DNA of 64,000 nt from Oscillospiraceae bacterium (GCA_902795345.1 CADBKO010000001.1:124001-188000), one strand, 5' to 3'. Shown: positions 17,020-26,615, numbered from the stretch's first letter. Notes: generated from the letters alone by a model not told the origin. Made by a program: numbers and translations.

Positions 17020-18237
17020 TTACCGGCTGAGCCTGCGCCGCCGCAGCAGCCAGCTCAGGACCAGGAACGCCAAGGCATAGAGGGTGCTGAACAGCCAGGT
17101 CCCGCCCTCCCCGGAGAGGATGCCCGTGAAGCTGCGGACGGCGATCCCCGCGGGAAGCAGGCTGCCCAGGAGACGCACGCTCTTGGGGAAGAAGCTGTAA
17201 GGATAGACGCAGCCGCAGATATAGCCCTGGGCCACGGCGCAGAGGAATTGCAGCAAGATCCCCTCCACCGGGGCGCTCTCCACCTCGTAGAGGAAGAATT
17301 CCATGGCACAGATCATCAGCACCTGGCTCACCAGCACCGGCCAGGTGCGGGGGCTGCGCAGGGGCTCCAGGGAAGGGGGCTCCGCCCCGTATAGCCGGAA
17401 GAACACCCCCGAGGCTGCCAGGATGCAGCCCAGGCCCACCAGCATCAGCACCAGGAAGGGCAGGAATTCACAGAGCACCTGCTTCCCCGTGCCCAGGCCC
17501 CGCGCGGTCAGCACCCGGCACAGCTCCCGGGAGCGGCGGGAAAAGAGGGGGCTGGTGCTGATGGCCCAGAGCATGAGGAACAGGGTGCCGATGCCGCAGA
17601 AATAATAGGCCTCCGTGCTGAGGGCGGCGGCATAGCCCAGGATCTCCACCCGGTAGAATTTGTCCCGGGAGAGGGTCAGGGCCGTATACCGGTCCGCCAG
17701 GGCCAGGTCGGCGGCATAGCCGTCCACCTCCGGCAGGGCCTCGGCCACATAGTTTCCCGCGCCTACCAGGGCGCTTTCCGTCTCCAGAAAAAGGCGGGAC
17801 ACCGCGTTGGCGACCTCGTTGAGCAGCTGGGCCGTGGTGCCGGAAGCGCCGCTGAGGGTCACATAGCGCACGGGGTCCACGTTCCCCGCGTACACGCTTT
17901 CCACGAAATCGTCGGGCACCACCACATAGGCGCTGATCTCCTTGGCCCGGAGCTTTTCCAGGGCTTCGTCCTCCTCCAGAAACAGGAAGTCCAGGGCGAA
18001 GCGGGAGGCGTCGAAGTTCTCCAGCCCGTCGAAGATCTGGGAGACGAAATCGAGGCTGCGGTCCGCCACCACGCCCACCTGGGTCTTCTTTTTCGATTCC
18101 TCCTGCTGGCTGCGCTGGGTCAGCATCTGCCCCAGCAGCAGGCCCACGGCCAGGAGCAGCAGGGAGAGGAGCAGCATCTGGGGCAGCACCCGCAGGGCCC
18201 GCCTTGCCTGGGCGAGCAGGTAATTCCCGCTTTTCAT
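17020..18237 (-). CDS. ABC-2 type transporter permease (first subunit)
   Basis: The 405-residue protein has an N-terminal helix (LPQMLLLSLLLLAVGLLLG), a periplasm-side loop with VGVVADRSLDFVSQIFDGL and SAYVVVPDDFVESVY, and a C-terminal block of six helices. Together with the overlapping ATPase and the next permease it forms a heterodimeric exporter. Its start overlaps the ATPase stop by 4 bases (ATGA). Confidence 0.85.
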   Translation of the reverse strand: MKSGNYLLAQARRALRVLPQMLLLSLLLLAVGLLLGQMLTQRSQQEESKKKTQVGVVADRSLDFVSQIFDGLENFDASRFALDFLFLEEDEALEKLRAKEISAYVVVPDDFVESVYAGNVDPVRYVTLSGASGTTAQLLNEVANAVSRLFLETESALVGAGNYVAEALPEVDGYAADLALADRYTALTLSRDKFYRVEILGYAAALSTEAYYFCGIGTLFLMLWAISTSPLFSRRSRELCRVLTARGLGTGKQVLCEFLPFLVLMLVGLGCILAASGVFFRLYGAEPPSLEPLRSPRTWPVLVSQVLMICAMEFFLYEVESAPVEGILLQFLCAVAQGYICGCVYPYSFFPKSVRLLGSLLPAGIAVRSFTGILSGEGGTWLFSTLYALAFLVLSWLLRRRRLSR

Positions 18238-18917
18238 GCGCCCTCCAGGACCCGGGCCAGACGCCGGGCGTCCCCGTCGTAGTCATAGAGGGAGACGGTC
18301 CCCTCCGACAGGAGGTACACCCGGTCGCAGCCGGATAGCTCCAGCAGGTCGTGGGTGGCCATGAGGATCAGCCCGCCCTGCTGCCGGAAGAGGGAAAAGG
18401 CGTCCAGCAGCGCCTGCTTGCACACTAAGTCCAGGGCGGCGGTGGGCTCGTCCAGCAGCAGGATCTCCGGCTGCCCGGACATGGCACAGCCGATGCTGAG
18501 GCGCTTGCGCATGCCGCCGGAGAGCTTCCCGGCGGGGGTCTTGAGGAAATCTCCCACCCCCAGCTGCCGGAGCATCCCTTCGCTGAGGGACTTTTCCATG
18601 GCCTCTTTGTCGTACCAGAGGCGGAGGTTATCCCGGGCGCTGAGCTCGTCGATGAGGGGCGTGCCCTGGGGCACATAGGCCACCTTCTTCCGGGCCAGGG
18701 CGCGCTCGCGCAGCAGGTCCGCCCCCTGCCAGAAAAACTCCCCGCCGCCGGAGGGGATCACCCCCGCCAGCAGGCGCAGCAGGGTGGATTTCCCGCTGCC
18801 GTTGGCCCCGGCCAGGGCGATGGACTGCCCCCGTTCCAGAGGCAGGGACACCCCCCGCAGCACTTCCTTTTTGCCGTAGCTCTTTCTTATGTTGAGAAGC
18901 TCGCTTCGTTCGTCCAT
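18234..18917 (-). CDS. ABC transporter ATP-binding protein
   Basis: The 227-residue protein has Walker A GANGSGKST (residues 37-45), the signature LSGGMRKR, Walker B ILLLDEPTAALD and the H-loop MATHDL. It energises the two ABC-2 permeases encoded directly downstream. Cargo is unknown; small ABC-2 systems of this form often export peptides, drugs or polymers. Confidence 0.95.
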   Translation of the reverse strand: MDERSELLNIRKSYGKKEVLRGVSLPLERGQSIALAGANGSGKSTLLRLLAGVIPSGGGEFFWQGADLLRERALARKKVAYVPQGTPLIDELSARDNLRLWYDKEAMEKSLSEGMLRQLGVGDFLKTPAGKLSGGMRKRLSIGCAMSGQPEILLLDEPTAALDLVCKQALLDAFSLFRQQGGLILMATHDLLELSGCDRVYLLSEGTVSLYDYDGDARRLARVLEGA

Positions 18918-18933
18918 CTTCCACCTTAAATGT

Positions 18934-18959
18934 GAGGCCCCGACAAACGCCGGGGCCTC
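18934..18959 (-). terminator. Hairpin between zinc-ribbon gene and ABC genes
   Basis: Perfect 9-bp stem gaggccccg / cggggcctc with an 8-base loop, between the stop of the zinc-ribbon gene (18980) and the ATPase start (18917). On the minus strand it is followed only by acattt, so it may attenuate rather than fully stop transcription into the ABC genes. Confidence 0.5.
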
Positions 18960-18979
18960 GCTGCTTGCCTGTTCTTAAC

Positions 18980-20827
18980 TCATTCGCCGGTGGGGATCTG
19001 GGAGGTGTAGGCCTCCGGCACCCCGGCCCGCTTCAGGGAATCCACCAGGGTATTCAGGAAGTCGTTGGGGGCCAGGTCGGCGCTCCACTGCTCCATATCC
19101 GAGCCGGTGACGGGGGAGACCCGGCCGCCGGACTTGGCATTCATCCTGCCCGTGAGGCTCAGCAGGCTGGAGCCGTCGCTGAGGATGGTGAGGGTGATGC
19201 TGCCCTTGTTCCGGGCGGTATCCATATCCAGGCGGATGACCAGGTTGCGCAGAAGGCTGGTGAGGGTGGATTCGCCTTCCCCGGCGTTCATCATGGCGTC
19301 GGAGGGCCGGATCTCGATGGCGCCGCTGAGACTGCCCTGCTTGAGCTTTTCCTTGTCCAGCCCTTCCAGGGCCAGGATGCCCAGGAAGCTGCCGCCGCTC
19401 TCCATGTCCAGCTCGCCGGTGAGCTTGTCGCCGCTCTTGGTGCCCTTGCCCTTGAGGTGCAGGCCGTTTTCCCCTTCGCCCAGGAGGATCTCCAGGCCGA
19501 ACTTGTCGCCCTGCTGGGGGAATTTCATAACGTAGTCAAAGCCGTCGGTGTGCAGCTCACGGCCCAGCACCTCGCCGCCGGCGTCGGTGTAGACGGTCAT
19601 GGTGAAGCCGTCCGAGCTGCGGACCTGGTCCAGCTCCTCCAGGCTTTCGTCCAGGCTTTTCAGGAATTCCTGGTAGGCGGCATCCCCGTCCTCGTCCCGG
19701 GCCTTGCTGGTGTTGACGATGATGCTCTTGATGTCCGCGTCCTTCTTCATTTCGGTGTAGACGCTCTCCAGGGCCTTCGCCAGGGTGGGGCCGTCGGCGG
19801 TGAGTTCCAGCGCCGTCACCTCCACCTTGACGCCCTCTACGCTGAGGTCCTCCGTGTCCTTGTCCACTTCCTCGGCGTAGTCCAGGATCAGGTTGAGATA
19901 CTTCTCGATGAGCTTTTCCAGGGTGGCCTTGTCGGGCATACTGCGGAGCGCTTCCGCCAGCTTCTCGTTGTCGGCGCTCATCATGCCCCCCACCATCCCG
20001 ATGATGCTGCCCATGCCGCTGCTGCCGGACATGGCTTCCAGCTGGGACAGGGGCATTTCCAGATAATCCGACTTAAGCTCCGGGACCGACAGGCACAGCT
20101 TGTCGGCAGCGGTGTCCGCCGTGAGGTTCAGGGTGACGAGGCCGGTGCCGTTGAGCAGCAGCTTCATCTGCATGGAGGTCAGGTCCCCCTGGGTGACGCG
20201 ACCGCCCTCGATGCTCAGGCTCTGGAGCCAGGCCAGGTCCTCGCTGGGGTTCAGCTGCTGCAGGGTGCTGCCCAGCGCGCCCATGATGAGGTCGCGCCCG
20301 GCGGAGTCGAGACGCAGCTCCAGCCCCCCGTCGGAGGTCTGGTTGTCCACGTCGGTGTTGGCCAGCAGCAGGGTGTCATAGGCCTCGGCGGCATTGGCGC
20401 CGAATTCCGCGATGGACAGCTTCTCCACATGCTGGTAATACTTCTCCGGCGGCGCGAAGGAGCGCAGCGCATAGGAGGAGATCTTATCCCGCATCACATA
20501 AGCACCGGCGGCGATGGCCAGGATGAGGATGAGGACGATCACCAGCCCGGTGTGCTTTTTCTTCTTTTTCGGCTGAGGAGCCGGCGCGTAGGGCTGGGGT
20601 TCGGGAGCGTAGGCCGCCTGCCGGGTGGGAGCGGCGTAGCCGGGCTGCGGAGAGGGCGCGGCCTGCTGCCGGGAGGTGCTGCTCCGATGGGGCTCGGCCG
20701 GGCCGCCCACCTGGGGAGCTGCCGGCACCGGGCCGCTCTCCGGAGCTGCCGGCGTCTGGGCAGCGCCGCACTGGGGGCAGAATTTGGCGCCGTCCTCCAG
20801 CTTGGCGCCGCATTTCATGCAAAACAT
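18980..20827 (-). CDS. Zinc-ribbon membrane protein with large extracytoplasmic domain
   Basis: The 615-residue protein opens with a zinc ribbon (MFCMKCGAKLEDGAKFCPQCG, two CxxC pairs), a proline/alanine-rich linker to about residue 85, a lysine cluster and one membrane helix (GLVIVLILILAIAAGAYVM), then about 500 residues outside. The outer part is rich in beta-like segments with polar repeats and has no domain I can name. ATG 20827 was chosen because aaaggag precedes it by 7 bases; an upstream in-frame start has no such site. It lies upstream of the ABC-2 genes on the same strand, separated by a hairpin. Similar zinc-ribbon proteins occur with envelope-stress and secretion genes, but the role here is unknown. 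Confidence 0.75.
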   Translation of the reverse strand: MFCMKCGAKLEDGAKFCPQCGAAQTPAAPESGPVPAAPQVGGPAEPHRSSTSRQQAAPSPQPGYAAPTRQAAYAPEPQPYAPAPQPKKKKKHTGLVIVLILILAIAAGAYVMRDKISSYALRSFAPPEKYYQHVEKLSIAEFGANAAEAYDTLLLANTDVDNQTSDGGLELRLDSAGRDLIMGALGSTLQQLNPSEDLAWLQSLSIEGGRVTQGDLTSMQMKLLLNGTGLVTLNLTADTAADKLCLSVPELKSDYLEMPLSQLEAMSGSSGMGSIIGMVGGMMSADNEKLAEALRSMPDKATLEKLIEKYLNLILDYAEEVDKDTEDLSVEGVKVEVTALELTADGPTLAKALESVYTEMKKDADIKSIIVNTSKARDEDGDAAYQEFLKSLDESLEELDQVRSSDGFTMTVYTDAGGEVLGRELHTDGFDYVMKFPQQGDKFGLEILLGEGENGLHLKGKGTKSGDKLTGELDMESGGSFLGILALEGLDKEKLKQGSLSGAIEIRPSDAMMNAGEGESTLTSLLRNLVIRLDMDTARNKGSITLTILSDGSSLLSLTGRMNAKSGGRVSPVTGSDMEQWSADLAPNDFLNTLVDSLKRAGVPEAYTSQIPTGE

Positions 20828-20944
20828 GGACGTTCTCCTTTCTTTCGGCGGGATTTTGAACATTCCGGAATATGTATCAGCAAATATATACCCTACCATT
20901 ATCTATATTAACACAAAACGCGTGTTTATGGAAGTAGGAAAAAA

Positions 20945-20968
20945 CCGCGCGGGAACTCTCCCGCGCGG
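20945..20968 (-). terminator. Rho-independent terminator of the XRE-LepA-GT2 unit
   Basis: Perfect 10-bp stem ccgcgcggga / tcccgcgcgg with loop actc, followed on the minus strand by six T residues. It sits 7 bases after the stop of the GT2 gene. Confidence 0.9.
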
Positions 20969-20975
20969 GTAAAGG

Positions 20976-21935
20976 TCAATTTTCTTCGCCGGCGTCCAGC
21001 AGGGTCTCGGAGACGATATACCGGGGCCGGTGCTTGGCCTCCAGATAGGTCTTGCCCACGTATTCCCCCACGACCCCCAGCATCAATAGCTGGAGGCCGC
21101 CCAGGGCCCAGATGGAGAACAGGAGGCTGGTCCAGCCGGTGACGGTCATGCCGCAGACCCAACGGACGAGCCCGTAGATCAGAATGGCGATGCTCACCAG
21201 GAAGGCGGCGGCCCCCAGGATCAGGGCGAAGCGCAGGGGCTTGACGCTGAAGGAGGTCACACCCTCAAAGGCGAAGGCCACCATCTTTTTCAGGGGGTAT
21301 TTGCTCTCCCCGGCAAAGCGGAGCTGCCGCTCGTATTCCACAGTGCCCGTCTTGAAGCCCAGCTGGGGGGCGATGCCCCGGAGGAAGAGGTTCCGTTCCC
21401 CGTATTCCGCCAGGGCTTCCAGGGCCCGGCGGCTGAGGAGGCGGTAATCCGCGTGGTCATAGACGATCTCCACCCCCAGCAGGGACATGAGCTTATAAAA
21501 CCCGTGGGCGGTATTCCGCTTGAAGCCCGTGTCCGAAGCCCGGCTGCTGCGCACGCCGTAGACCACGTCGCAGCCCTCCTCGTATTTGGCCACGAAGCGC
21601 TCGATGGCCCCCACGTCGTCCTGCAGGTCCGCGTCCAGGCTGATGGCGGCGTCGGCGTGTTCCCTGGCCAGCATGAGCCCCGCCAGCAGCGCGTTCTGAT
21701 GGCCCCGGTTCCGGCTGAGGCTGAGGCCCGCGAAGCGCTTGTCGTGGCTGTGGAGGGTGCTGATGAGCTCCCAGGTCCGGTCCTTGGAGCCGTCGTTGAC
21801 GAATAGGATGCGGCTCTGTTCCGTTATGCGCCCGGCGGCGGTCAGCTCCCGCAGGATGTCCAGCAGGCGTTTTGCCGTCTCCGGCAGCACGGCCTCTTCG
21901 TTATAGCAGGGGACGACCAGATAGAGTGTAAACAT
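20976..21935 (-). CDS. GtrB/ArnC-like family 2 glycosyltransferase
   Basis: The 319-residue protein has the GT2 start LVVPCYNEEAVLP, the donor-site region NDGSKDRTW, the DAD motif ISLDADLQDD and two C-terminal helices (FALILGAAAFLVSIAILIYG and a helix near 270-290). This layout marks polyprenyl-phosphate sugar synthases such as GtrB, DPM1 and ArnC, which make the membrane-bound sugar donors used by GT-C enzymes. The GtrA, YfhO and GT39-like genes at 1.6-14.3 kb are logical users. It starts 12 bases after the lepA stop and ends before a strong terminator. Confidence 0.9.
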   Translation of the reverse strand: MFTLYLVVPCYNEEAVLPETAKRLLDILRELTAAGRITEQSRILFVNDGSKDRTWELISTLHSHDKRFAGLSLSRNRGHQNALLAGLMLAREHADAAISLDADLQDDVGAIERFVAKYEEGCDVVYGVRSSRASDTGFKRNTAHGFYKLMSLLGVEIVYDHADYRLLSRRALEALAEYGERNLFLRGIAPQLGFKTGTVEYERQLRFAGESKYPLKKMVAFAFEGVTSFSVKPLRFALILGAAAFLVSIAILIYGLVRWVCGMTVTGWTSLLFSIWALGGLQLLMLGVVGEYVGKTYLEAKHRPRYIVSETLLDAGEEN

Positions 21936-21947
21936 GCTTCTTTCGCC

Positions 21948-23753
21948 TCACTCGTCCAGCTTGAGGACGGCCATGAAGGCCTCCTGGGGAACGGAAACGG
22001 TGCCCAGGGAGCGCATCTTCTTCTTGCCTTCCTTCTGCTTTTCCAGCAGCTTCTTCTTCCGGGTGATGTCGCCGCCGTAGCACTTGGCCAGCACGTCCTT
22101 CCGCAGGGCCTTGATGGTCTCCCGGGCGATGATCTTGCCGCCGATGGCGGCCTGCACCGGCACCTCGAAGAGCTGCCGGGGGATGTTGTCCTTCAGCTTT
22201 TCGCAGATGCGCCGGGCCCGGGGATAGGCCTTGTCCTTGTGGACGATGAAGCTGAGGGCGTCCACCACGTCGCCGTTGAGCAGGATGTCCAGCTTCACCA
22301 GGTCGCTCTGCCGGTAGCTCTCCAGCTCATAGTCCAGGGAGGCATAGCCCTTGGTGCGGGATTTCAGGGCGTCGAAGAAATCGTAGATGATCTCGTTCAG
22401 GGGCAGGTGGTAGTGGAGCTCCACCCGGTCCTTCCCCTGGTAGACCATGTCCTTGTATTCTCCCCGCCGGTCCTGGCAAAGGTCCATGATGTTGCCCACA
22501 TATTCCTGGGGCGTCATGATGGCGGCGGCCACATAGGGCTCCTCCGCGTATTCGATCATGCTGGGGTCCGGGTAGTTCAGGGGGTTGTCGATGGTCTCCA
22601 GCGTCCCGTCGGTGCGCATGACCTTGATGATGACGCTGGGGGCCGTGGTGATGAGGTCCAGGTTGTATTCCCGCTCCAGCCGCTCCGTGATGATCTCCAT
22701 GTGCAATAGGCCCAGGAAGCCGCAGCGGAAGCCAAAGCCCAGGGCCGCGGAGGATTCCGGCTCGAAGCTGAGGGCCGCGTCGTTCAGCTTCAGCTTCTCC
22801 AGGGCGTCCCGCAGGTCGGGATAGCGGGCCCCGTCGGCGGGGTAGATGCCGCTGAAGACCATGGGCTGGGCGGGGCGGTAGCCGGGCAGGGGCTCCGGCG
22901 TGGGATCCTCCACCCCGGTGATGGTGTCGCCGGGCTGGGTGTCCGCCACGTTCTTGATGCTGGCGGTGAAATAGCCCACGTCCCCGGCCCGCAGTTCCTG
23001 GCAGGGCTGGAGGTCCAGGGCCCCCATGTGGCCCACCTCCACCACCCGGTATTCCGCGCCGGAGGCCATGAGGCGCACGTCCATCCCGGCCCGGATGGTG
23101 CCTTCCTTCAGGCGCATATAGACGATGACGCCCACGAAGGGGTCATACTGGCTGTCGAAGACCAATGCCTTGAGGGGCGCGTCCGGGTCCCCCTTGGGGG
23201 CGGGCACGCCGTCGATGATCTCCCGGAACACCGCGTCGATGTTCAGCCCCAGGCGGGCGGAGATCTCCGGCGCGTCCATGGCGGGGATGCCGATGACGTC
23301 CTCGATGTCCGTCTTCACCTTCTGGGGGTCCGCGCCGGGCAGGTCGATCTTGTTCAGCACCGGCAGGATCTCCAGGTCATTGTCCAGGGCCAGGTAGGCG
23401 TTGCCCAGGGTCTGGGCCTCGATGCCCTGGCGTGCGTCCACCACCAGCAGCGCCCCTTCGCAGGCGGCCAGGCTGCGGCTGACCTCGTAGTTGAAGTCCA
23501 CGTGTCCCGGCGTGTCGATCAGGTTCAGACGGTATTTTTCCCCGTCCGTGTCCGTATACTCCAGGCTGACAGCCCGGGCCTTGATGGTGATGCCCCGTTC
23601 CTTCTCCAGGTCCATGTTGTCCAGGATCTGGGCCTCCATGTCCCGGGGGTTCACGGCATGGCAGGCCTCCAGCAGCCGGTCGGCCAGGGTGCTTTTGCCG
23701 TGGTCGATGTGGGCGATGATGGAAAAATTGCGTATCTTCGATTGTTCGATCAT
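21948..23753 (-). CDS. lepA: Elongation factor 4 (LepA)
   Basis: The 601-residue GTPase has G1 AHIDHGKST, the G2/G3 regions GITIKARAV and [16 protein letters not shown], and the LepA-specific C-terminal region ending [35 protein letters not shown]. It back-translocates stalled ribosomes and assists 30S maturation. Length equals the family norm. I chose ATG 23753 over an upstream in-frame start because homologous LepA proteins begin near [14 protein letters not shown]; its aaagg site is about 12 bases upstream, a little far. It lies 16 bases after the XRE gene. Confidence 0.97.
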   Translation of the reverse strand: MIEQSKIRNFSIIAHIDHGKSTLADRLLEACHAVNPRDMEAQILDNMDLEKERGITIKARAVSLEYTDTDGEKYRLNLIDTPGHVDFNYEVSRSLAACEGALLVVDARQGIEAQTLGNAYLALDNDLEILPVLNKIDLPGADPQKVKTDIEDVIGIPAMDAPEISARLGLNIDAVFREIIDGVPAPKGDPDAPLKALVFDSQYDPFVGVIVYMRLKEGTIRAGMDVRLMASGAEYRVVEVGHMGALDLQPCQELRAGDVGYFTASIKNVADTQPGDTITGVEDPTPEPLPGYRPAQPMVFSGIYPADGARYPDLRDALEKLKLNDAALSFEPESSAALGFGFRCGFLGLLHMEIITERLEREYNLDLITTAPSVIIKVMRTDGTLETIDNPLNYPDPSMIEYAEEPYVAAAIMTPQEYVGNIMDLCQDRRGEYKDMVYQGKDRVELHYHLPLNEIIYDFFDALKSRTKGYASLDYELESYRQSDLVKLDILLNGDVVDALSFIVHKDKAYPRARRICEKLKDNIPRQLFEVPVQAAIGGKIIARETIKALRKDVLAKCYGGDITRKKKLLEKQKEGKKKMRSLGTVSVPQEAFMAVLKLDE

Positions 23754-23769
23754 GGCTCGATGGTTCCTT

Positions 23770-24321
23770 TCATTCCGACCATAGCTGCCGCAGCCGGGCA
23801 AGCTGTTCCTCGGCCTTGGCGCGCAGCTCCTCCGGCACCGTCAGGCTTGCGCCTTCGCCGCTCCCGGCGCGGAGCTTTTCCTGGGTCAGGCGGATGGCCG
23901 CGGCGCAGAGGGCGTCGGCGTCGCCGGGGCGCTCCCGCCCCTCCAGGGGTATGAGCATCTGGTAGGCACTGAGCTGCAGCAGCCTTTCCGCCAGCTCCGA
24001 CTGCTCCTCCGGGGCGTCCCCCAGCATTTTGCGCAGGGCCAGCAGGGCCTGGGCCCCCATCTCCGTCATCCGCCGCAGGGCGGTGGAGGGCTCCTCCTCC
24101 GAGAAGCTGGTGCGCACGGTGCTGCGCCCCAGCAGGTAGTCCGCCGAGACGCCGTAGTAGCTGCATGCCGCGTCCACGAAGCTGAGCCCCGGCTCCCGCA
24201 GCCCGTTTTCATAATGGCTCAGCAGGGCCTGGGAGATGTGCAGGGCCGCAGCCGCTGTCCTCTGGTTGAGCCGCCGTTCCTTCCGGAGGCGGCTGAGTAT
24301 CCTGGGAAAGTCCTCAGTCAT
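23770..24321 (-). CDS. XRE-family transcriptional regulator heading the lepA unit
   Basis: The 183-residue protein has an N-terminal helix-turn-helix ([32 protein letters not shown], then [13 protein letters not shown]) and a roughly 110-residue helical C-terminal part of unknown role. ATG 24321 has gaggtgg 5 bases upstream; a GTG three codons earlier would lie inside that site. Its promoter has a perfect 16-bp palindrome in the spacer, so autoregulation is likely. It is followed at 16 bases by lepA, an unusual partner. Confidence 0.85.
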   Translation of the reverse strand: MTEDFPRILSRLRKERRLNQRTAAAALHISQALLSHYENGLREPGLSFVDAACSYYGVSADYLLGRSTVRTSFSEEEPSTALRRMTEMGAQALLALRKMLGDAPEEQSELAERLLQLSAYQMLIPLEGRERPGDADALCAAAIRLTQEKLRAGSGEGASLTVPEELRAKAEEQLARLRQLWSE

Positions 24322-24352
24322 GGGATCCACCTCAAGTTTGATTACAGATCGT

Positions 24353-24381
24353 AGTATACAAAACGCCGCGGCGTTTGTAAA
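24353..24381 (-). promoter_or_regulatory. XRE promoter with palindrome in the spacer
   Basis: On the minus strand TTTACA (24381-24376), a 17-bp spacer, TATACT (24358-24353). The palindrome aaacgccgcggcgttt (24361-24376) fills the spacer, where a bound repressor would block RNA polymerase. Confidence 0.75.
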
Positions 24382-24428
24382 TAAGCAATTTCGGGGCGGC
24401 GGGATAGGCTAAGAGCGGCAAAATATCC

Positions 24429-24457
24429 TTGTAGTTTTCACCCGGCTATGATATGAT
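24429..24457 (+). promoter_or_regulatory. Promoter of the Asp23-FakA operon
   Basis: TTGTAG (24429-24434), 17-bp spacer, TATGAT (24452-24457), about 70 bases before the Asp23-like start. It diverges from the XRE promoter. Confidence 0.6.
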
Positions 24458-24525
24458 ACCGTGTCAGAGACTATCCGGCCTCTGAAATGATGACTACGGC
24501 CTTTCTGCAGAAGGGAGCTTATGAT

Positions 24526-24882
24526 ATGGTAAGAATAAACACGGAGGAAGGCGCCATCCGCATTTCCGGCGAGGTGTTCACCACCCTGGCCGGCGCCGCC
24601 GCCACCAGCTGCTTCGGCGTCCGGGGCATGGCGAAGAAATCCGCCAGCGACGGCCTTGTGCACCTGCTGAAGCGGGAGGCCATGGGCAAGGGCGTGCGGG
24701 TGAGCTTCCATGAGGAAGAGGGCTCGATCTCCGTCGAGCTGCACATCATTGTCAACACCGGGGTGAATATCCCCGTGATCTGCGACTCCATCGGCTCTGC
24801 CGTGCGTTACAAGCTCACCCAGGCCACCGGCGTCAAGGTCCGCAATGTGGACATTTTTGTGGATTCGGTCATGCCGGAATAA
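24526..24882 (+). CDS. Asp23/Gls24 (YloU-like) family protein
   Basis: The 118-residue protein has the family pattern: GAIRISGEVFTTLAGAAATSCFGVRGM, then VELHIIVNTGVNIPVICDSI and the ending VKVRNVDIFVDSV. In Bacillus the YloU homolog is encoded beside YloV (FakA), as here, 15 bases upstream. Asp23 proteins are membrane-associated scaffolds linked to alkaline or envelope stress. ATG 24526 has aaggga 9-10 bases upstream. Confidence 0.9.
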   Translation: MVRINTEEGAIRISGEVFTTLAGAAATSCFGVRGMAKKSASDGLVHLLKREAMGKGVRVSFHEEEGSISVELHIIVNTGVNIPVICDSIGSAVRYKLTQATGVKVRNVDIFVDSVMPE

Positions 24883-24897
24883 ACGGGGGGCTAGTCA

Positions 24898-26562
24898 ATG
24901 AGAGAGAGAATCGATGCAAAGCAGTTCTGCGAAATGGTGATCCACGCCGCCGTCTCTGTGGACGCCTGCAAGCAGGACATCAACGAGCTGAATGTGTTTC
25001 CGGTGCCCGACGGGGATACCGGCACCAATATGAGCATGACCCTCAACGCCGCCGCCCGGGAGCTGGAGGCCAAGACCCCCAAGACCCTGGGAGAAGCCGC
25101 CGAGAAGGCAGCCTCCGCCATGCTGCGGGGCGCCCGGGGCAACAGCGGCGTCATCACCAGCCTCCTGTTCCGGGGCATCTCCCGCAGCCTGAAGGAGAAG
25201 AAGGAGGCCACGGCCGCGGAGTTCGCCGCCGCCATGAACGAGGGCGTCAGCGCCGCCTACAAGGCGGTCATGAAGCCCACCGAGGGCACCATCCTCACCG
25301 TCTCCCGCCTGGCTTCCGCCGCGGCGGAGGAGGCGGCCAAGAAGGAAAAGGATATGGCCACCGTGCTGGAAGCAGCCATCCTGGCGGGGGAGGAAGCCCT
25401 CCGGAATACCCAGGAGCTGAACCCCGTGCTGAAAAAGGCCGGGGTGGTGGACGCCGGCGGCGTCGGCTATATGGAAGTGCTCAAGGCCTTCCGCCGCGTC
25501 CTGCGGGGCGAGGCCACGACCCCCCTGCGCGTTTCTTCCGAGAGCGGGGAGCAGGCCCATGCCTCCGTGTTCACCCAGTTCGACACGGAGGAGGACATCA
25601 CCTTCACCTACTGCACGGAATTCATCGTCTCCAAGGACAACGACAAGTCCGTGGACCTGCTGCGCAGCTTCCTCAGCTCCATCGGGGACAGCGCCGTGGT
25701 GCTGGACGACGAGGAGCTCATCAAGGTCCATGTCCATTCCGACCGGCCCGGCGACGTGCTCACCGAGGCCCTGACCTACGGCGCGCTCCAGACCGTGAAG
25801 GTGGAGAACATGCGCCTGCAGCACTCCGCCAAGCTGGAGGAGGCCCAGCCCACCAGGGCCAAGGCGGCCCCGAGCGCCCCTGCGCCCAAGCCCGCCGCGC
25901 CGGATAAGCCCCTGGGCATCGTCTCCGTCTGCGCCGGGGAAGGGCTGGCCAACCTGTTCCGGGAGCTGGGAGCCGATGAGATCGTCTCCGGCGGCCAGAC
26001 CATGAACCCCTCCACGGAGGACATCCTTCGCGCGGTGGAGGCCACGGGGGGCAAGACGGTGATCGTGCTGCCCAACAACAAGAATATCATCATGGCGGCC
26101 CAGCAGTGCGTGGGCCTGACGGACCGGGAAGTGATCGTGGTGCCCAGCACCACCGTGCCCCAGGGTATCTCCGCCATGCTGGCCCTGGACCCGGCCGCCT
26201 CTCCCGCGGAGGCGGCGGAAGCCATGAACGGCGCCATCGGCGGGGTCAAGACCATCTCCGTCACCTATGCCGCCCGGGACAGCGTCTTTGACGGGCGGGA
26301 GATCAAGGAAGGGGAATACCTGGCCCTTCAGGACGGGAAGATGCTCTGCAATGTGCCGGACAAGGAAGCGCTCCAAAAAGCCATCGGGGATGCGCTGGCG
26401 GCCTGCGGCGCGGAATTCATCAGCATCTTCTACGGAGAGGATGTGCCCGCCGGGGAGGCGGAGCGGTTCTCCGAGGCCATCGGCAAGTGCATCCCCGAAG
26501 CGGAGATCAGCCTGGTCTCTGGCGGCCAACCGGTGTACTATTACCTGATTTCAGCTGAATAA
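24898..26562 (+). CDS. fakA: Fatty acid kinase catalytic subunit FakA (DAK2 domain, YloV)
   Basis: The 554-residue protein starts with a DAK2 kinase domain holding the ATP/metal site PDGDTGTNMSMTL (D38, D40, T41, N44) and GARGNSGV, and ends in a DAK1-like/EDD-related C-terminal domain with FIVSKDNDKSVDLLR and YYLISAE. FakA phosphorylates fatty acids bound to FakB carriers for phospholipid synthesis. No FakB is in the window. It lies 15 bases after the Asp23-like gene, the arrangement known in Firmicutes. Confidence 0.93.
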   Translation: MRERIDAKQFCEMVIHAAVSVDACKQDINELNVFPVPDGDTGTNMSMTLNAAARELEAKTPKTLGEAAEKAASAMLRGARGNSGVITSLLFRGISRSLKEKKEATAAEFAAAMNEGVSAAYKAVMKPTEGTILTVSRLASAAAEEAAKKEKDMATVLEAAILAGEEALRNTQELNPVLKKAGVVDAGGVGYMEVLKAFRRVLRGEATTPLRVSSESGEQAHASVFTQFDTEEDITFTYCTEFIVSKDNDKSVDLLRSFLSSIGDSAVVLDDEELIKVHVHSDRPGDVLTEALTYGALQTVKVENMRLQHSAKLEEAQPTRAKAAPSAPAPKPAAPDKPLGIVSVCAGEGLANLFRELGADEIVSGGQTMNPSTEDILRAVEATGGKTVIVLPNNKNIIMAAQQCVGLTDREVIVVPSTTVPQGISAMLALDPAASPAEAAEAMNGAIGGVKTISVTYAARDSVFDGREIKEGEYLALQDGKMLCNVPDKEALQKAIGDALAACGAEFISIFYGEDVPAGEAERFSEAIGKCIPEAEISLVSGGQPVYYYLISAE

Positions 26563-26615
26563 GATAAGTCTGACAAGACAAGTATGACCTTATTCCCTCG
26601 AAGGGGGGCGGACCA

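Noticed and set aside
18932..20911. Long open frame on the plus strand opposite the zinc-ribbon gene
   Set aside because: No start site, low-complexity G/A/V/Q protein and a clearly better gene on the minus strand.
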